DNA of 64,000 bases. It comes from Saccharothrix syringae. Its GTDB lineage: Bacteria > Actinomycetota > Actinomycetes > Mycobacteriales > Pseudonocardiaceae. How positions within the stretch are numbered: the first letter of the stretch is position 1; each line of letters opens with the position of its first letter. Positions 33,993 to 42,004 of this stretch are shown one piece after another. A program made the position numbers and the translations under genes. The stretch is taken from contig NZ_CP034550.1 of assembly GCF_009498035.1 (NCBI RefSeq), forward strand, positions 7,068,001 to 7,132,000, written 5' to 3'. The notes below the pieces were generated by a model. It was not told where the DNA came from, ran no database searches, and saw only the letters and a program-made list of their open reading frames with translations.

Positions 33993-34390
33993 TGGCGGGC
34001 GGCTGACGGCGGGCGGTGGGCAGGGCAGGCGGGCAGGCTGCGGGTGGCGGCCGGCGCGTGGGCCAGTGGGCGGGCCGGTGGGCAGGCGGGCGGCGGGCGG
34101 CGGGCGGCGCGCGGACAGGCGCGGACAGGCGCGGACCGGCGGGCAGGCAGGTTGCAGGTGACGGGCGGCGCGCGGGCAGGCGGGCGGCGGCGGCGGGCAG
34201 GCTGCGGGCGGCCGGCGAGCGGGCGGGCGGGCGGCCAGGCTGCGGGCGGGTGGCGGCGAGCGGCGGCGGCGGCGAGTGGGCAGGCAGGCGGCGAGCGGCG
34301 GCGGCGGCGAGCAGGCAGGCAGGCGGCGAGCGGGCTGGCGGGCGGGCCAGCGGGCGGGCAGGCGGTGATTCGGCCCGGCGCCCGACCGGA
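33993..34390 (+). repeat. G-rich low-complexity repeat tract
   Basis: About 400 bp between the kinase and the lyase gene consist almost wholly of imperfect short units (GGCGGGC, GGCAGGC, GCGGGCGG, GCGGCGAGC), with long runs of G-triplets on the plus strand. No frame here resembles a protein. Dense G-tracts make G-quadruplex formation likely on the plus strand. It may act as a transcription barrier between convergent genes or may be a slippage-prone expansion. Confidence 0.75.
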
Positions 34391-35881
34391 TCACCCCCGC
34401 ACCCCGGTCACCAACTCCGCGGCCAGTCGGACATCGGCGTCGAGCGGTCGATCCGGGTCGACGGGCGGGATGGCGTCGGCGAGCACGTCCAGCAGCTCGG
34501 CGCACCGCGGCGCGGTCGGCCGCCTCCCCCCGACGTGGACGGCCTGGCGCAGGCCCAGGGCGAGCGACCCGCACAGCAACCGCAGCAGCTCCGCGAGGTC
34601 GTAGGCGCGCAGGGCGGCCTGGGTGCCCAGCGGCACGACGTCCTGGTTGTGCAGGTTGGTCGGCAGGCTCTGGGTGCTGGCGGGCACGGCGGCGCGGCGG
34701 ATCTCGGCGACGAAGGCGGTGGTGGCCAGCTGCACGCCCTGCAACCCGTGCTGGCGGCCGGGGCCCGCGGCCAGCATCGGGGGCAGGCCGTTGTTGCGGT
34801 GGGGGTCGACGAGCAGGTCGAGCTGCCGTTCGGCGAGGTTGCCCAGGGACGCGGTGACCATGGCCAGCACGTCGGCGGCGAAGGCGGCGGGCTGGCCGAA
34901 GAAGTTGCCGCCGTGGGCGACCAGGTCCTCGTCGGGGAAGAACAGGGGGTTGTCGCTGACGCCCGCCAGGTCGGCGTCGACGACGCCGTCGACGTAGCGC
35001 AGCGCGTCCTCGGCGGCGCCGAGCAGTTGCGGGGAGCAGCGGATGCTGTAGGGCTCCTGGAGGGCGCGGGTGCCGCCGGGGGTGGTGCCGGACAGGGCGG
35101 CGCGCATGCGCTCGGCGACGGTGGCGGCCCCGGGGTGGCCGTAGGCGGTGATCAGGCTCGGGTGCAGGAAGCCGGGGTCGGCGCCCAGGACGTCCACGAG
35201 CAGGCAGGTCAGGTCCTGGACCGCGCGGTGCGAGGCGCGGACGCCGCGCAGCGCCAGGGCGGTGGCGGCGGTGGTCACGGAGGTGCCGTTGACCAGGGCC
35301 AGCGCGTCGCGGCCGTCGAGGGTGAGCGGGGTGAGGCCGGCGCGGCGCAGGGCCCGGTCGGCGGGCATGCGCTCGCCGTCGACGTAGGCGTGGCCGCGGC
35401 CGCGCAGGGCCTGGGTGGCGTAGGCCAGCGGGATGAGGTCGCCGCTGGCGCCGACCGAGCCGTAGCGGGGGACGGCCGGGACGAAGGTGGTGGCGAACAT
35501 CGCGGCCAGGCCGTCGACGACGTGCGGGGAGACGCCGGACAGGCCCTGGGCCAGTGACCGGGTGCGGATGAGCAGGGTGGCGCGGGTGATGTCGGCGGGC
35601 AGGTCGGGGCCCTGGCCCGCGCCGAGGTGTGCCAGGGTGTTGTCGCACTGGTCGGCCTCGTCGGTGCGGCCGGCGAAGCCGACGAGGGCGCCGAACCCGG
35701 TCTTGGCGCCGTAGACGGGGCGGTCGTCGTCGGCGAGCACGGTGCGCAGGTGCTCGCGACCGCGGGTGAGGCGGTCCCGGACGTCGGGGCCGACGAGCAC
35801 GGCCAGCGGTGCGGAGGCGCGGACGAGGTCGTCGCCGCGCAGCGGTGCGCCGAGGTCCACCCGGATGTCGGTCGTGGTCAC
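34391..35881 (-). CDS. Aromatic amino acid ammonia-lyase/aminomutase, tyrosine-type (MIO enzyme)
   Basis: 496 aa of the HAL/PAL/TAL family. The MIO-forming triad is Ala145-Ser146-Gly147 in GSVGASGDLIPLA, and the catalytic Tyr57 is in VYGAKTGFG. The substrate selector is His85-Leu86 in LAHLGAGQG. His-Leu marks tyrosine-specific members (Rhodobacter TAL; Saccharothrix Sam8 has a similar HLGTGQG), while Ser-His marks HAL and Phe-Leu marks PAL. So 4-coumarate formation, or beta-tyrosine if it is an aminomutase, is expected. It lies far from any hut gene and divergent from a flavoprotein/ligase operon across a palindrome. A GTG start at 35881 is used. Cytoplasmic. Confidence 0.88.
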   Translation of the reverse strand: MTTTDIRVDLGAPLRGDDLVRASAPLAVLVGPDVRDRLTRGREHLRTVLADDDRPVYGAKTGFGALVGFAGRTDEADQCDNTLAHLGAGQGPDLPADITRATLLIRTRSLAQGLSGVSPHVVDGLAAMFATTFVPAVPRYGSVGASGDLIPLAYATQALRGRGHAYVDGERMPADRALRRAGLTPLTLDGRDALALVNGTSVTTAATALALRGVRASHRAVQDLTCLLVDVLGADPGFLHPSLITAYGHPGAATVAERMRAALSGTTPGGTRALQEPYSIRCSPQLLGAAEDALRYVDGVVDADLAGVSDNPLFFPDEDLVAHGGNFFGQPAAFAADVLAMVTASLGNLAERQLDLLVDPHRNNGLPPMLAAGPGRQHGLQGVQLATTAFVAEIRRAAVPASTQSLPTNLHNQDVVPLGTQAALRAYDLAELLRLLCGSLALGLRQAVHVGGRRPTAPRCAELLDVLADAIPPVDPDRPLDADVRLAAELVTGVRG

Positions 35882-35900
35882 GCCGCCGACCGTAGGCGGT

Positions 35901-35924
35901 CGATCTCAGAGGGTTCTGAGATCG
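35901..35924. promoter_or_regulatory. Palindromic operator between the lyase gene and the flavoprotein operon
   Basis: CGATCTCAGA (35901-35910) and its exact reverse complement (35915-35924) surround a 4-nt spacer. It sits in the centre of a 63-bp divergent intergenic region, 20 bp from each start codon. A dimeric regulator could control both directions here. No copy was noticed elsewhere in the window. A transcribed hairpin is the alternative reading. Confidence 0.65.
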
Positions 35925-35944
35925 CGTGGGTAGCTTCCCGGCAC

Positions 35945-37495
35945 ATGGCGCACGACTACCTGATCATCGGGGCCGGGCCGGCCGGGCTGCAGCTCGCCGC
36001 CCTGCTGGAGCGCGACGGTCGCGACTACGCCGTCCTGGAGCGCGGCAGCGGGCCGGGCACCTTCTTCACCCGCTACCCGCGGCACCGCACGCTGATCTCG
36101 ATCAACAAGGTGCACAGCGGGTACGACGACCCCGAGCAGCGGTTGCGGATGGACTGGAACTCGCTGCTGTCCGACGACCCGGAGCTGCTGTTCACCCGCT
36201 ACTCGCCGCGCTACTTCCCGCACGCCGACGACCTGGTCCGCTACCTGGCCGACTTCGCCGCGGCCACCGGGGTGCGGGCGCACTACGGCGTCGAGGTCAC
36301 CCGGATCTCCCGCGACGAGCACGGGTTCGCCGTGGTCGACGGCGAGGGCCGGACGTGGCGGGCCGCGCGGCTGGTGATGGCCACCGGGGTCTCGCAGCTG
36401 CACGTGCCGCCGATCCCGGGCATCGAGCACGCCGAGCGCTACGACACCTTCGACACCGACCCGGCGTCGTTCACCGACCAGCGGGTGCTGGTGATCGGCA
36501 AGGGCAACTCCGGGTTCGAGACCGCGGACTCGCTGGTGGAGCACGCCGCGGTCATCCACGTGGCCGGGCCGCGCTCGGTGAAGCTGGCCTGGCAGACCCA
36601 CTACGTCGGGCACCTGCGGGCGGTGAACAACAACTTCCTGGACACCTACCAGCTCAAGTCGGAGAACGCCGTGCTCGACGGCACGGTGGAGCGCATCGAG
36701 CCCCGGCCCGGCGGCGGGTTCCGGGTGCTGTTCCGCTACGCGCGCACGGTGGAGGCGCTGCGGGAGCTGGAGTACGACCGGATCATCGCCTGCACCGGGT
36801 TCCGGTTCGACGCCTCGGTGTTCGACGGGGGCAGCCGCCCCGCGCTGGCGATCGACGACCGGTTCCCGGAGCAGACCCCGGCCTTCGAGTCGACCTCCGT
36901 GCCCGACCTGTACTTCGCCGGCACGATCACCCAGCAGCGTGACTTCAAGAAGTCCACCAACGGGTTCATCCACGGCTTCCGCTACGGGGTGCGCGCCCTG
37001 CACCGCGTCCTGGGGCAGCGCTACCACGACGCGCCGTGGCCCTCGACCGAGCTGGCGGCCTCGCCGGAGGCGATCGGTGACGCGCTGGTGGCCCGGGTGA
37101 ACCGGTCCTCGGCGCTGTGGCAGCAGTTCGGGGTCATCGGCGACGTGGTGACCGTCGACGGCGGCGTGGCCCGGTACCAGGAGGAGGTGCCGGTGGCCTA
37201 CCTCGCCGACGGCGGGCTGGGCCGCGCCGGGCACCGGTTCGTCGCGACGCTGGAGTACGGGCCGGACCACGACACCGTCGACCCGTTCGACATCTCGGTG
37301 CCGCGCCCGGCGGAGAACGACGCGACGCACGCCCACGACGCCAGCTACCTGCACCCGGTGGTGCGCTACCACCGCGACGGCGAGCTGGTCGCGACCCACC
37401 ACCTGGCCGAGAACCTGGACAACCACTGGAACCTGCCCGCGGTGCACCAGCAGCCGCTGGCGGTGTTCGTGAAGGAATGCCTTGCCGGCGGGTGA
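35945..37495 (+). CDS. FOXRED2-like FAD/NAD(P)-dependent oxidoreductase, copy 1
   Basis: 516 aa. The FAD-binding GxGxxG is in DYLIIGAGPAGLQ, and the second dinucleotide motif is VLVIGKGNSGFETA. Distinctive blocks FFTRYPRHRTLISINK, DWNSLLSDDPELLFTRYSPRYFP, HLRAVNNNFLDTYQLKS and KKSTNGFIHGFRYGVRALHR match the FOXRED2 family of flavoproteins, related to class B flavin monooxygenases. It probably oxygenates or oxidises a small molecule at the cost of NAD(P)H. The reaction is unknown. The ATG at 35945 has no strong ribosome-binding site. Its 3' end overlaps the ligase gene by 14 bp. A paralogue lies two genes on, about 60% identical by eye. Confidence 0.85.
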   Translation: MAHDYLIIGAGPAGLQLAALLERDGRDYAVLERGSGPGTFFTRYPRHRTLISINKVHSGYDDPEQRLRMDWNSLLSDDPELLFTRYSPRYFPHADDLVRYLADFAAATGVRAHYGVEVTRISRDEHGFAVVDGEGRTWRAARLVMATGVSQLHVPPIPGIEHAERYDTFDTDPASFTDQRVLVIGKGNSGFETADSLVEHAAVIHVAGPRSVKLAWQTHYVGHLRAVNNNFLDTYQLKSENAVLDGTVERIEPRPGGGFRVLFRYARTVEALRELEYDRIIACTGFRFDASVFDGGSRPALAIDDRFPEQTPAFESTSVPDLYFAGTITQQRDFKKSTNGFIHGFRYGVRALHRVLGQRYHDAPWPSTELAASPEAIGDALVARVNRSSALWQQFGVIGDVVTVDGGVARYQEEVPVAYLADGGLGRAGHRFVATLEYGPDHDTVDPFDISVPRPAENDATHAHDASYLHPVVRYHRDGELVATHHLAENLDNHWNLPAVHQQPLAVFVKECLAGG

Positions 37496-38933
37496 GGCCG
37501 GGCCGTTCCCGCGCGCGGTGCTCGACGCGCTCGGCGCCGCCGCGGACCGGCCCGTGTTCGAGCACGGCGACCGCGCGGTGACCGGCGCGGAGCTGCTGGA
37601 CCTGGTCGCGCGGGTCGCGGCGGGGCTGCGGGCCGCGGGGCTGGGTCCGGGCGACGGCGTCGGGCTGCTGCTGGGGGTCGACCCGGAGGCGTTCGCGGTG
37701 GTCCTGGCCGCGCACGTGGTGGGCGCCCGGGTGGTGGGCGTGCGGCCGGGGCTGCCCGAGGTGCAGGTCCGCCACCTGCTCGGCCTGGACGTCGCCGCGG
37801 TGGTCACCGACTCCGGCGCCCGGTACGGGCCGCGCGCGCTGGACGTCGGGGCGCTGTGCGCGACCCGCCCCGAGCCGGGCCCGCTGCGGTTGGCCGGCCG
37901 CCCGGACGACGTGGCCCGGCTGATCCACACCAGCGGCAGCACGGGCACGCCCAAGGCGTGCGCGCAGACCTACGCCGCGATGGCGGCGGGGTGGGCCGCG
38001 CGGCCCTCGGCGTGGCCGCCGGCGATCCGGGAGCTGGCGCCCCGGCTGGCGCGGCACCTGGTGTTCGGGTCGCTGTCGAGCCAGGTGATGTTCGAGTACG
38101 CGGTGCTCGCCGTCGCCGCCGGGGGCACCGCGGTGGTGCCCGACTCCCCCGCGCTGCCCGACGCGGTCGTCCGCCACCGCGCCACCTCCAGCGTGATCAC
38201 CGTGCCCCGGCTGGCGAAGCTGGTCGCCGCGCAGCGCCGCGACCCGGCCGACCTGTCGTCGTTGCGCGCGCTGATGGTGTCCGGCTCGCCGCTGGCGCCC
38301 GACCGGCACCGCGAGGCGCTGGAGGTGCTGGGACCGGTGGTGTTCCACGGCTACGGCCAGACCGAGACCGGCATGATCTCCATGGCCACCCCCACCGACC
38401 CGCCCGGTTCGGTGGGCACCCCGCCCCCGGCGGTGACCGTCGAGGTGCGCGACGGGCGCGGCGCGCCGGTGCCCGCGGGCGTCGACGGCGAGCTGTTCGT
38501 CCGCACCCCGTCCCAGGCCCGCGGGTACTGGGGCGACCCGGTGGAGTCGGCCGAGGTGTTCACCGGCGGCTGGGTGCGCACCCGCGACCTGGGCCGGCTG
38601 GACGCGGCGGGCCGGCTGCACCTGACCGGCCGGATCCGGGACGTGGTGATCGTCAACGCCAACCTGCACCACGCGGGCCCGATCGAGCGGGTCCTGGCCG
38701 AGCACCCGGACGTGGCCGAGGCTTACGTGGTCGCGGTGCCCGACGAGGACACCGGCGAGGCGGTGCACGCGTTCGTGGTGCCGACCGCCGGCCGGGTGCC
38801 CGACCCGGCGGCGCTGCGCGCCCTGGTGACCGAGCGCCTGGGCGCGGCGTGCGCGCCGGCGCGGGTGACCGCGATCGCCGAGCCGCCGCTGGCACCGAGC
38901 GGCAAGCCGGACAAGCGGCTGCTGCCCCGATGA
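37482..38933 (+). CDS. Class I adenylate-forming enzyme (acyl-CoA ligase-like)
   Basis: 483 aa, TTG start with GAAGGAA upstream, overlapping copy 1 by 14 bp. The P-loop is LIHTSGSTGTPKA, the A5 motif is FHGYGQTETGMIS, A7 is GWVRTRDLGRLD, A8 is GRIRDVVIVNANLHHAGPIE, and the catalytic Lys is in SGKPDKRLLPR. At 483 aa it is shorter than most 4-coumarate-CoA ligases (~530), mainly in the N-terminal part. No carrier domain is attached. It should activate a carboxylic acid as an adenylate and then a thioester. The lyase product (4-coumarate or beta-tyrosine) is the obvious candidate substrate, by inference. Confidence 0.85.
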   Translation: MPAGEAGPFPRAVLDALGAAADRPVFEHGDRAVTGAELLDLVARVAAGLRAAGLGPGDGVGLLLGVDPEAFAVVLAAHVVGARVVGVRPGLPEVQVRHLLGLDVAAVVTDSGARYGPRALDVGALCATRPEPGPLRLAGRPDDVARLIHTSGSTGTPKACAQTYAAMAAGWAARPSAWPPAIRELAPRLARHLVFGSLSSQVMFEYAVLAVAAGGTAVVPDSPALPDAVVRHRATSSVITVPRLAKLVAAQRRDPADLSSLRALMVSGSPLAPDRHREALEVLGPVVFHGYGQTETGMISMATPTDPPGSVGTPPPAVTVEVRDGRGAPVPAGVDGELFVRTPSQARGYWGDPVESAEVFTGGWVRTRDLGRLDAAGRLHLTGRIRDVVIVNANLHHAGPIERVLAEHPDVAEAYVVAVPDEDTGEAVHAFVVPTAGRVPDPAALRALVTERLGAACAPARVTAIAEPPLAPSGKPDKRLLPR

Positions 38934-38972
38934 GGCCCGCCGCCGCACCGATGAGACGTTAAGGAGAAGGTC

Positions 38973-40556
38973 TTGTCCAGCGAGGTTTCCACCGAGTACC
39001 TGGTCATCGGCGCCGGTCCGGCGGGGTTGCAGGCGTCCTACCTGCTCTCCCGCGCCGGCCGGGACCACCTGGTGCTGGAGGCCGGTGACGTGCCCGGCGC
39101 GTTCTTCACCCGCTTCCCCCGGCACCGCAAGCTGATCTCCATCAACAAGCCCAACACCGGCTGGGACGACCCCGAGCTGAACCTGCGCACCGACTGGAAC
39201 TCGCTGCTGTCCGACGACCCGGAGCTGCTGTTCACCCGCTACACCCCGCGCTACTTCCCCGACGCCGAGGACATGGTGCGCTACCTGGCCGACTTCGCCG
39301 CCAAGCACGACCTGCCGGTCAGGTACGGCACCAGGGTCGTGGAGATCACCCGACCGGGCGACTTCGTCGTGCGCGACCAGCACGGCACCGCCTACCGGGC
39401 GCGGCGGCTCGTGGTGGCCACCGGGGTGTCCAAGGCGTACGTGCCGCCGATCGAGGGCGTGGAGCTGGCCGAGCGCTACGACGAGGTGCCGGTGGACCCG
39501 GCGGGCTTCACCGGGCAGCGGGTGCTGATCATCGGGCGCGGCAACTCCGCGTTCGAGACCGCCGACAACCTCGTCGAGACCGCCGCGGTGATCCACGTGG
39601 TGGGGTCCGGCTCGCTGAAGCTGGCCTGGCAGACCCACTTCGTGGGCCACCTGCGGGCGGTGAACAACAACTTCCTGGACACCTACCAGCTCAAGTCGCA
39701 GAACGCGCTGCTCGACGGGCGGGTGCTGGGCATCCGCCGCGACGGCGACGCCCTGCTGGTGCGGGTGTCCTTCGAGCGGGTCGCCGAGGTGGTCAAGGAG
39801 ATCCGCTACGACCGGGTGATCCTGGCGACCGGGTTCCGGTTCGACGCCTCGATCTTCGCGCCCGAGTGCCGGCCGCGGCTGACCATCAACGACCGGTTCC
39901 CCGACCAGACCGCGGCCTGGGAGTCGGTCGACGTGCCCGACCTGTTCTTCGCCGGCACCATCACCCAGGCCAGGGACTTCAAGAAGTCCACCAGCGGGTT
40001 CATCCACGGCTTCCGCTACGGGGTGCGGGCGCTGCACCGCATCCTGGAGCACCGCTACCACGGCGTGCCCTGGCCCAGCCGGGAGGTCTCCCCGGTGCCG
40101 GGCGCGGTGGTCGACGCCGTCATCGAACGGGTGAACCGCACCTCGGCGCTGTGGCAGATGTTCGGGTTCCTGGCCGACACCGTGCTCGTCGCGCCGGACG
40201 GCACCGCCCGCTACGCCGAGGAGGTGCCGGTGGCGCACCTGCACGAGGCGGTCGGGCGGGGCGACTTCGGCGAGGTCGACTCCTACCTGACGGTGACGCT
40301 GGAGTACGGCGAAGGACACGACCGGGTGAACCCGTTCGACGTGACCGAGGGCCGGGTGTCCCAGCAGGACACCAGCGGGCTGGACGGCCGCTACCTGCAC
40401 CCGGTGGTGCGGCACTTCCGCGCCGGGGCGCTGCTGGGCGAGCACCACCTGACCGAGAACCTGGAGAACGAGTGGGACAGCGAGGACGTGCACCGGGCGC
40501 CGCTGCTGGCGTTCCTGCGCGCCCGGCTCGCGCCGACCGCCGTGGGCGCCCCGTGA
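38973..40556 (+). CDS. FOXRED2-like FAD/NAD(P)-dependent oxidoreductase, copy 2
   Basis: 527 aa, TTG start with a strong AAGGAG site. It has the same architecture as the first copy: VIGAGPAGLQ, FFTRFPRHRKLISINK, DWNSLLSDDPELLFTRYTPRYFP, VLIIGRGNSAFETA, HLRAVNNNFLDTYQLKS and GFIHGFRYGVRALHR. The C-terminal ~120 residues (LEYGEGHDRVNPFDV... YLHPVVRHFRAG... LTENLENEWDSEDVHRAPLLAFLRARL) are also shared. Both copies keep the dinucleotide motifs and so should be active. Retention of two copies in one operon suggests two successive oxidations or a heteromeric enzyme. It overlaps the next gene by 4 bp (GTGA). Confidence 0.85.
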   Translation: MSSEVSTEYLVIGAGPAGLQASYLLSRAGRDHLVLEAGDVPGAFFTRFPRHRKLISINKPNTGWDDPELNLRTDWNSLLSDDPELLFTRYTPRYFPDAEDMVRYLADFAAKHDLPVRYGTRVVEITRPGDFVVRDQHGTAYRARRLVVATGVSKAYVPPIEGVELAERYDEVPVDPAGFTGQRVLIIGRGNSAFETADNLVETAAVIHVVGSGSLKLAWQTHFVGHLRAVNNNFLDTYQLKSQNALLDGRVLGIRRDGDALLVRVSFERVAEVVKEIRYDRVILATGFRFDASIFAPECRPRLTINDRFPDQTAAWESVDVPDLFFAGTITQARDFKKSTSGFIHGFRYGVRALHRILEHRYHGVPWPSREVSPVPGAVVDAVIERVNRTSALWQMFGFLADTVLVAPDGTARYAEEVPVAHLHEAVGRGDFGEVDSYLTVTLEYGEGHDRVNPFDVTEGRVSQQDTSGLDGRYLHPVVRHFRAGALLGEHHLTENLENEWDSEDVHRAPLLAFLRARLAPTAVGAP

Positions 40557-42004
40557 GCAGCGGCCTGGCCGAGCTGCACGACCGGGCCCGCGCCGTGCTC
40601 GACCCCGTGCACTACGACTACTACGCGGGCGGGGTCGGCGAGGAGGTCGTGCTCGGCGAGAACGAGGCGGCGTTCCGGCGGCTGGCCCTGCTGCCCCGGG
40701 TGCTGCGCGGCAGCACCGCCCGCGACCTCGCCGTCGACCTGCCCGGCGCCCGGTTGGCGGTGCCGGTGCTGGTCGCGCCGACCGCCTTCCACCGGCTGGC
40801 CCACCCCGAGGGCGAGCGGGCCACGGCGCGGGCGGCCGCGGCGGCCGGCACGGTGCTGGTCTCGGGCATGGCCTCGACGGTGGCGGTCGACGAGGTGGTG
40901 GCGGCGGCGCGGGGCGTGGACCCGGACGCGGCGGTGTGGTTCCAGCTCTACCCGCAGCCCGACGAGGAGGTGACCGCCTGCCTGGTGCGGCGGGCCGAGC
41001 GGGCGGGCTGCGCGGCGCTGGTGGTGACCGCCGACTCGCCGGTGTTCGGCCGCCACCGCCGCGACGCCGAGCACGGCTTCCACGACCTGCCGCCGGGGCT
41101 GGCCGCGGAGAACATGCGGGACTTGCCGGGGGGACCGCCCGGCGGCACCCGCGACATCGAGATGTCGCCGTCGATCTCGTGGGAGCACCTGGACCGGCTG
41201 CGGGCGTCGACGGCGCTGCCGGTGTGGCTCAAGGGGGTGCTGCACCCGGCCGACGCGGTGCTGGCGGTCGGGCACGGGGTGGACGGGATCGTGGTGTCCA
41301 ACCACGGTGGCCGGCAGTGCGACCTGGTGCCCGCCGCGGTGGAGGCGCTGCCGGCGGTGGTCGACGCGGTGGCCGGCCGGGTGCCGGTGCTGCTCGACGG
41401 CGGGGTGCGGGGCGGCGGGGACGTGGCCGTGGCGCTCGCCCTGGGCGCGGCCGCCGTCGGCGTCGGGCGGCCGGTGCTGTGGGGGCTGGCGGCGGCCGGG
41501 GAGGCCGGGGTGGCGCGGGTGCTGGAGCTGCTGCGCGACGAGTTCGACCACGTGCTGGCGCTGTGCGGGGGGCGGGGGGTGGGGGACCTGACCCGCGATC
41601 TGGTGGTGGTGCGGGGGACCGGGGTGGGCGGGATCGGGACGGCCGGGGCAGGCAGGGCAGGTGCCGGGGGCGGGTCGGCGGCCGACGGGGCCACGAGGCC
41701 CAGTGCGGCCGGGGCCGGCGCGGCCGGAGCTGGCGCCGCCGGAGCTGATGCGGCCGGAGCTGGCGCCGCCAGGGCTGGCACGACCGGACCTGACGCGGCC
41801 GGACCTGACGCCGCCGGACCTGACGCCACCAGGGCTGGCACGACCGGACCTGACGCCGCCGGACCTAGCGCCGCCGGACCTGACGCCGCCGGAGCTGGCG
41901 CGGCCGGAGCTGACGCCACCAGGGCTAACGCCGCCGGACCTGGCACGGCCGAGGCCGGCGGAGCCGGTGTGAGCCGAGCGGGGGTGGGCGTGCGGTGTGG
42001 TTGA
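40553..42004 (+). CDS. FMN-dependent alpha-hydroxyacid oxidase/dehydrogenase with repetitive C-terminal tail
   Basis: 483 aa. The first ~360 residues are a typical FMN (beta/alpha)8 enzyme: HYDYYAGGVGEE, VLVAPTAFHRLAHPEGE, VSGMAST, WLKGVLHP, catalytic His in IVVSNHGGRQCD, and the phosphate site LLDGGVRGGGDV... VGVGRPVLWGL. Family members are ~350-380 aa. The remaining ~115 residues are an Ala/Gly/Pro tail with AAGPD-type pentapeptides encoded by a 15-bp tandem repeat. It oxidises an alpha-hydroxy acid to the keto acid, like hydroxymandelate oxidase or lactate oxidase. GTG start, 4-bp overlap upstream, 10-bp overlap with the P450 gene. Confidence 0.85.
   Translation: MSSGLAELHDRARAVLDPVHYDYYAGGVGEEVVLGENEAAFRRLALLPRVLRGSTARDLAVDLPGARLAVPVLVAPTAFHRLAHPEGERATARAAAAAGTVLVSGMASTVAVDEVVAAARGVDPDAAVWFQLYPQPDEEVTACLVRRAERAGCAALVVTADSPVFGRHRRDAEHGFHDLPPGLAAENMRDLPGGPPGGTRDIEMSPSISWEHLDRLRASTALPVWLKGVLHPADAVLAVGHGVDGIVVSNHGGRQCDLVPAAVEALPAVVDAVAGRVPVLLDGGVRGGGDVAVALALGAAAVGVGRPVLWGLAAAGEAGVARVLELLRDEFDHVLALCGGRGVGDLTRDLVVVRGTGVGGIGTAGAGRAGAGGGSAADGATRPSAAGAGAAGAGAAGADAAGAGAARAGTTGPDAAGPDAAGPDATRAGTTGPDAAGPSAAGPDAAGAGAAGADATRANAAGPGTAEAGGAGVSRAGVGVRCG
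41700..41962 (+). repeat. 15-bp coding minisatellite in the hydroxyacid oxidase gene
   Basis: About 17 imperfect 15-bp units related to CCGGACCTGACGCCG encode AAGPD/AAGAG/ARAGT pentapeptides in the oxidase frame. The +2 frame also stays open and reads PPDLT-like units. It sits exactly at the 3' end of the gene, directly before the P450 start. Confidence 0.8.

Noticed and set aside
33993..34390. Proline/arginine-rich protein gene in the G-rich tract
   Set aside because: Open frames exist in several phases only because stop codons are rare in this composition; none has a ribosome-binding site or non-repetitive sequence.
34391..35881. Histidine ammonia-lyase of the hut pathway
   Set aside because: The selector residues are His-Leu rather than Ser-His, and no urocanase or imidazolonepropionase gene is nearby.
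41661..41972. Second protein encoded in the +2 frame of the minisatellite
   Set aside because: The frame stays open because the 15-bp unit is a multiple of three; there is no start signal and no family likeness.
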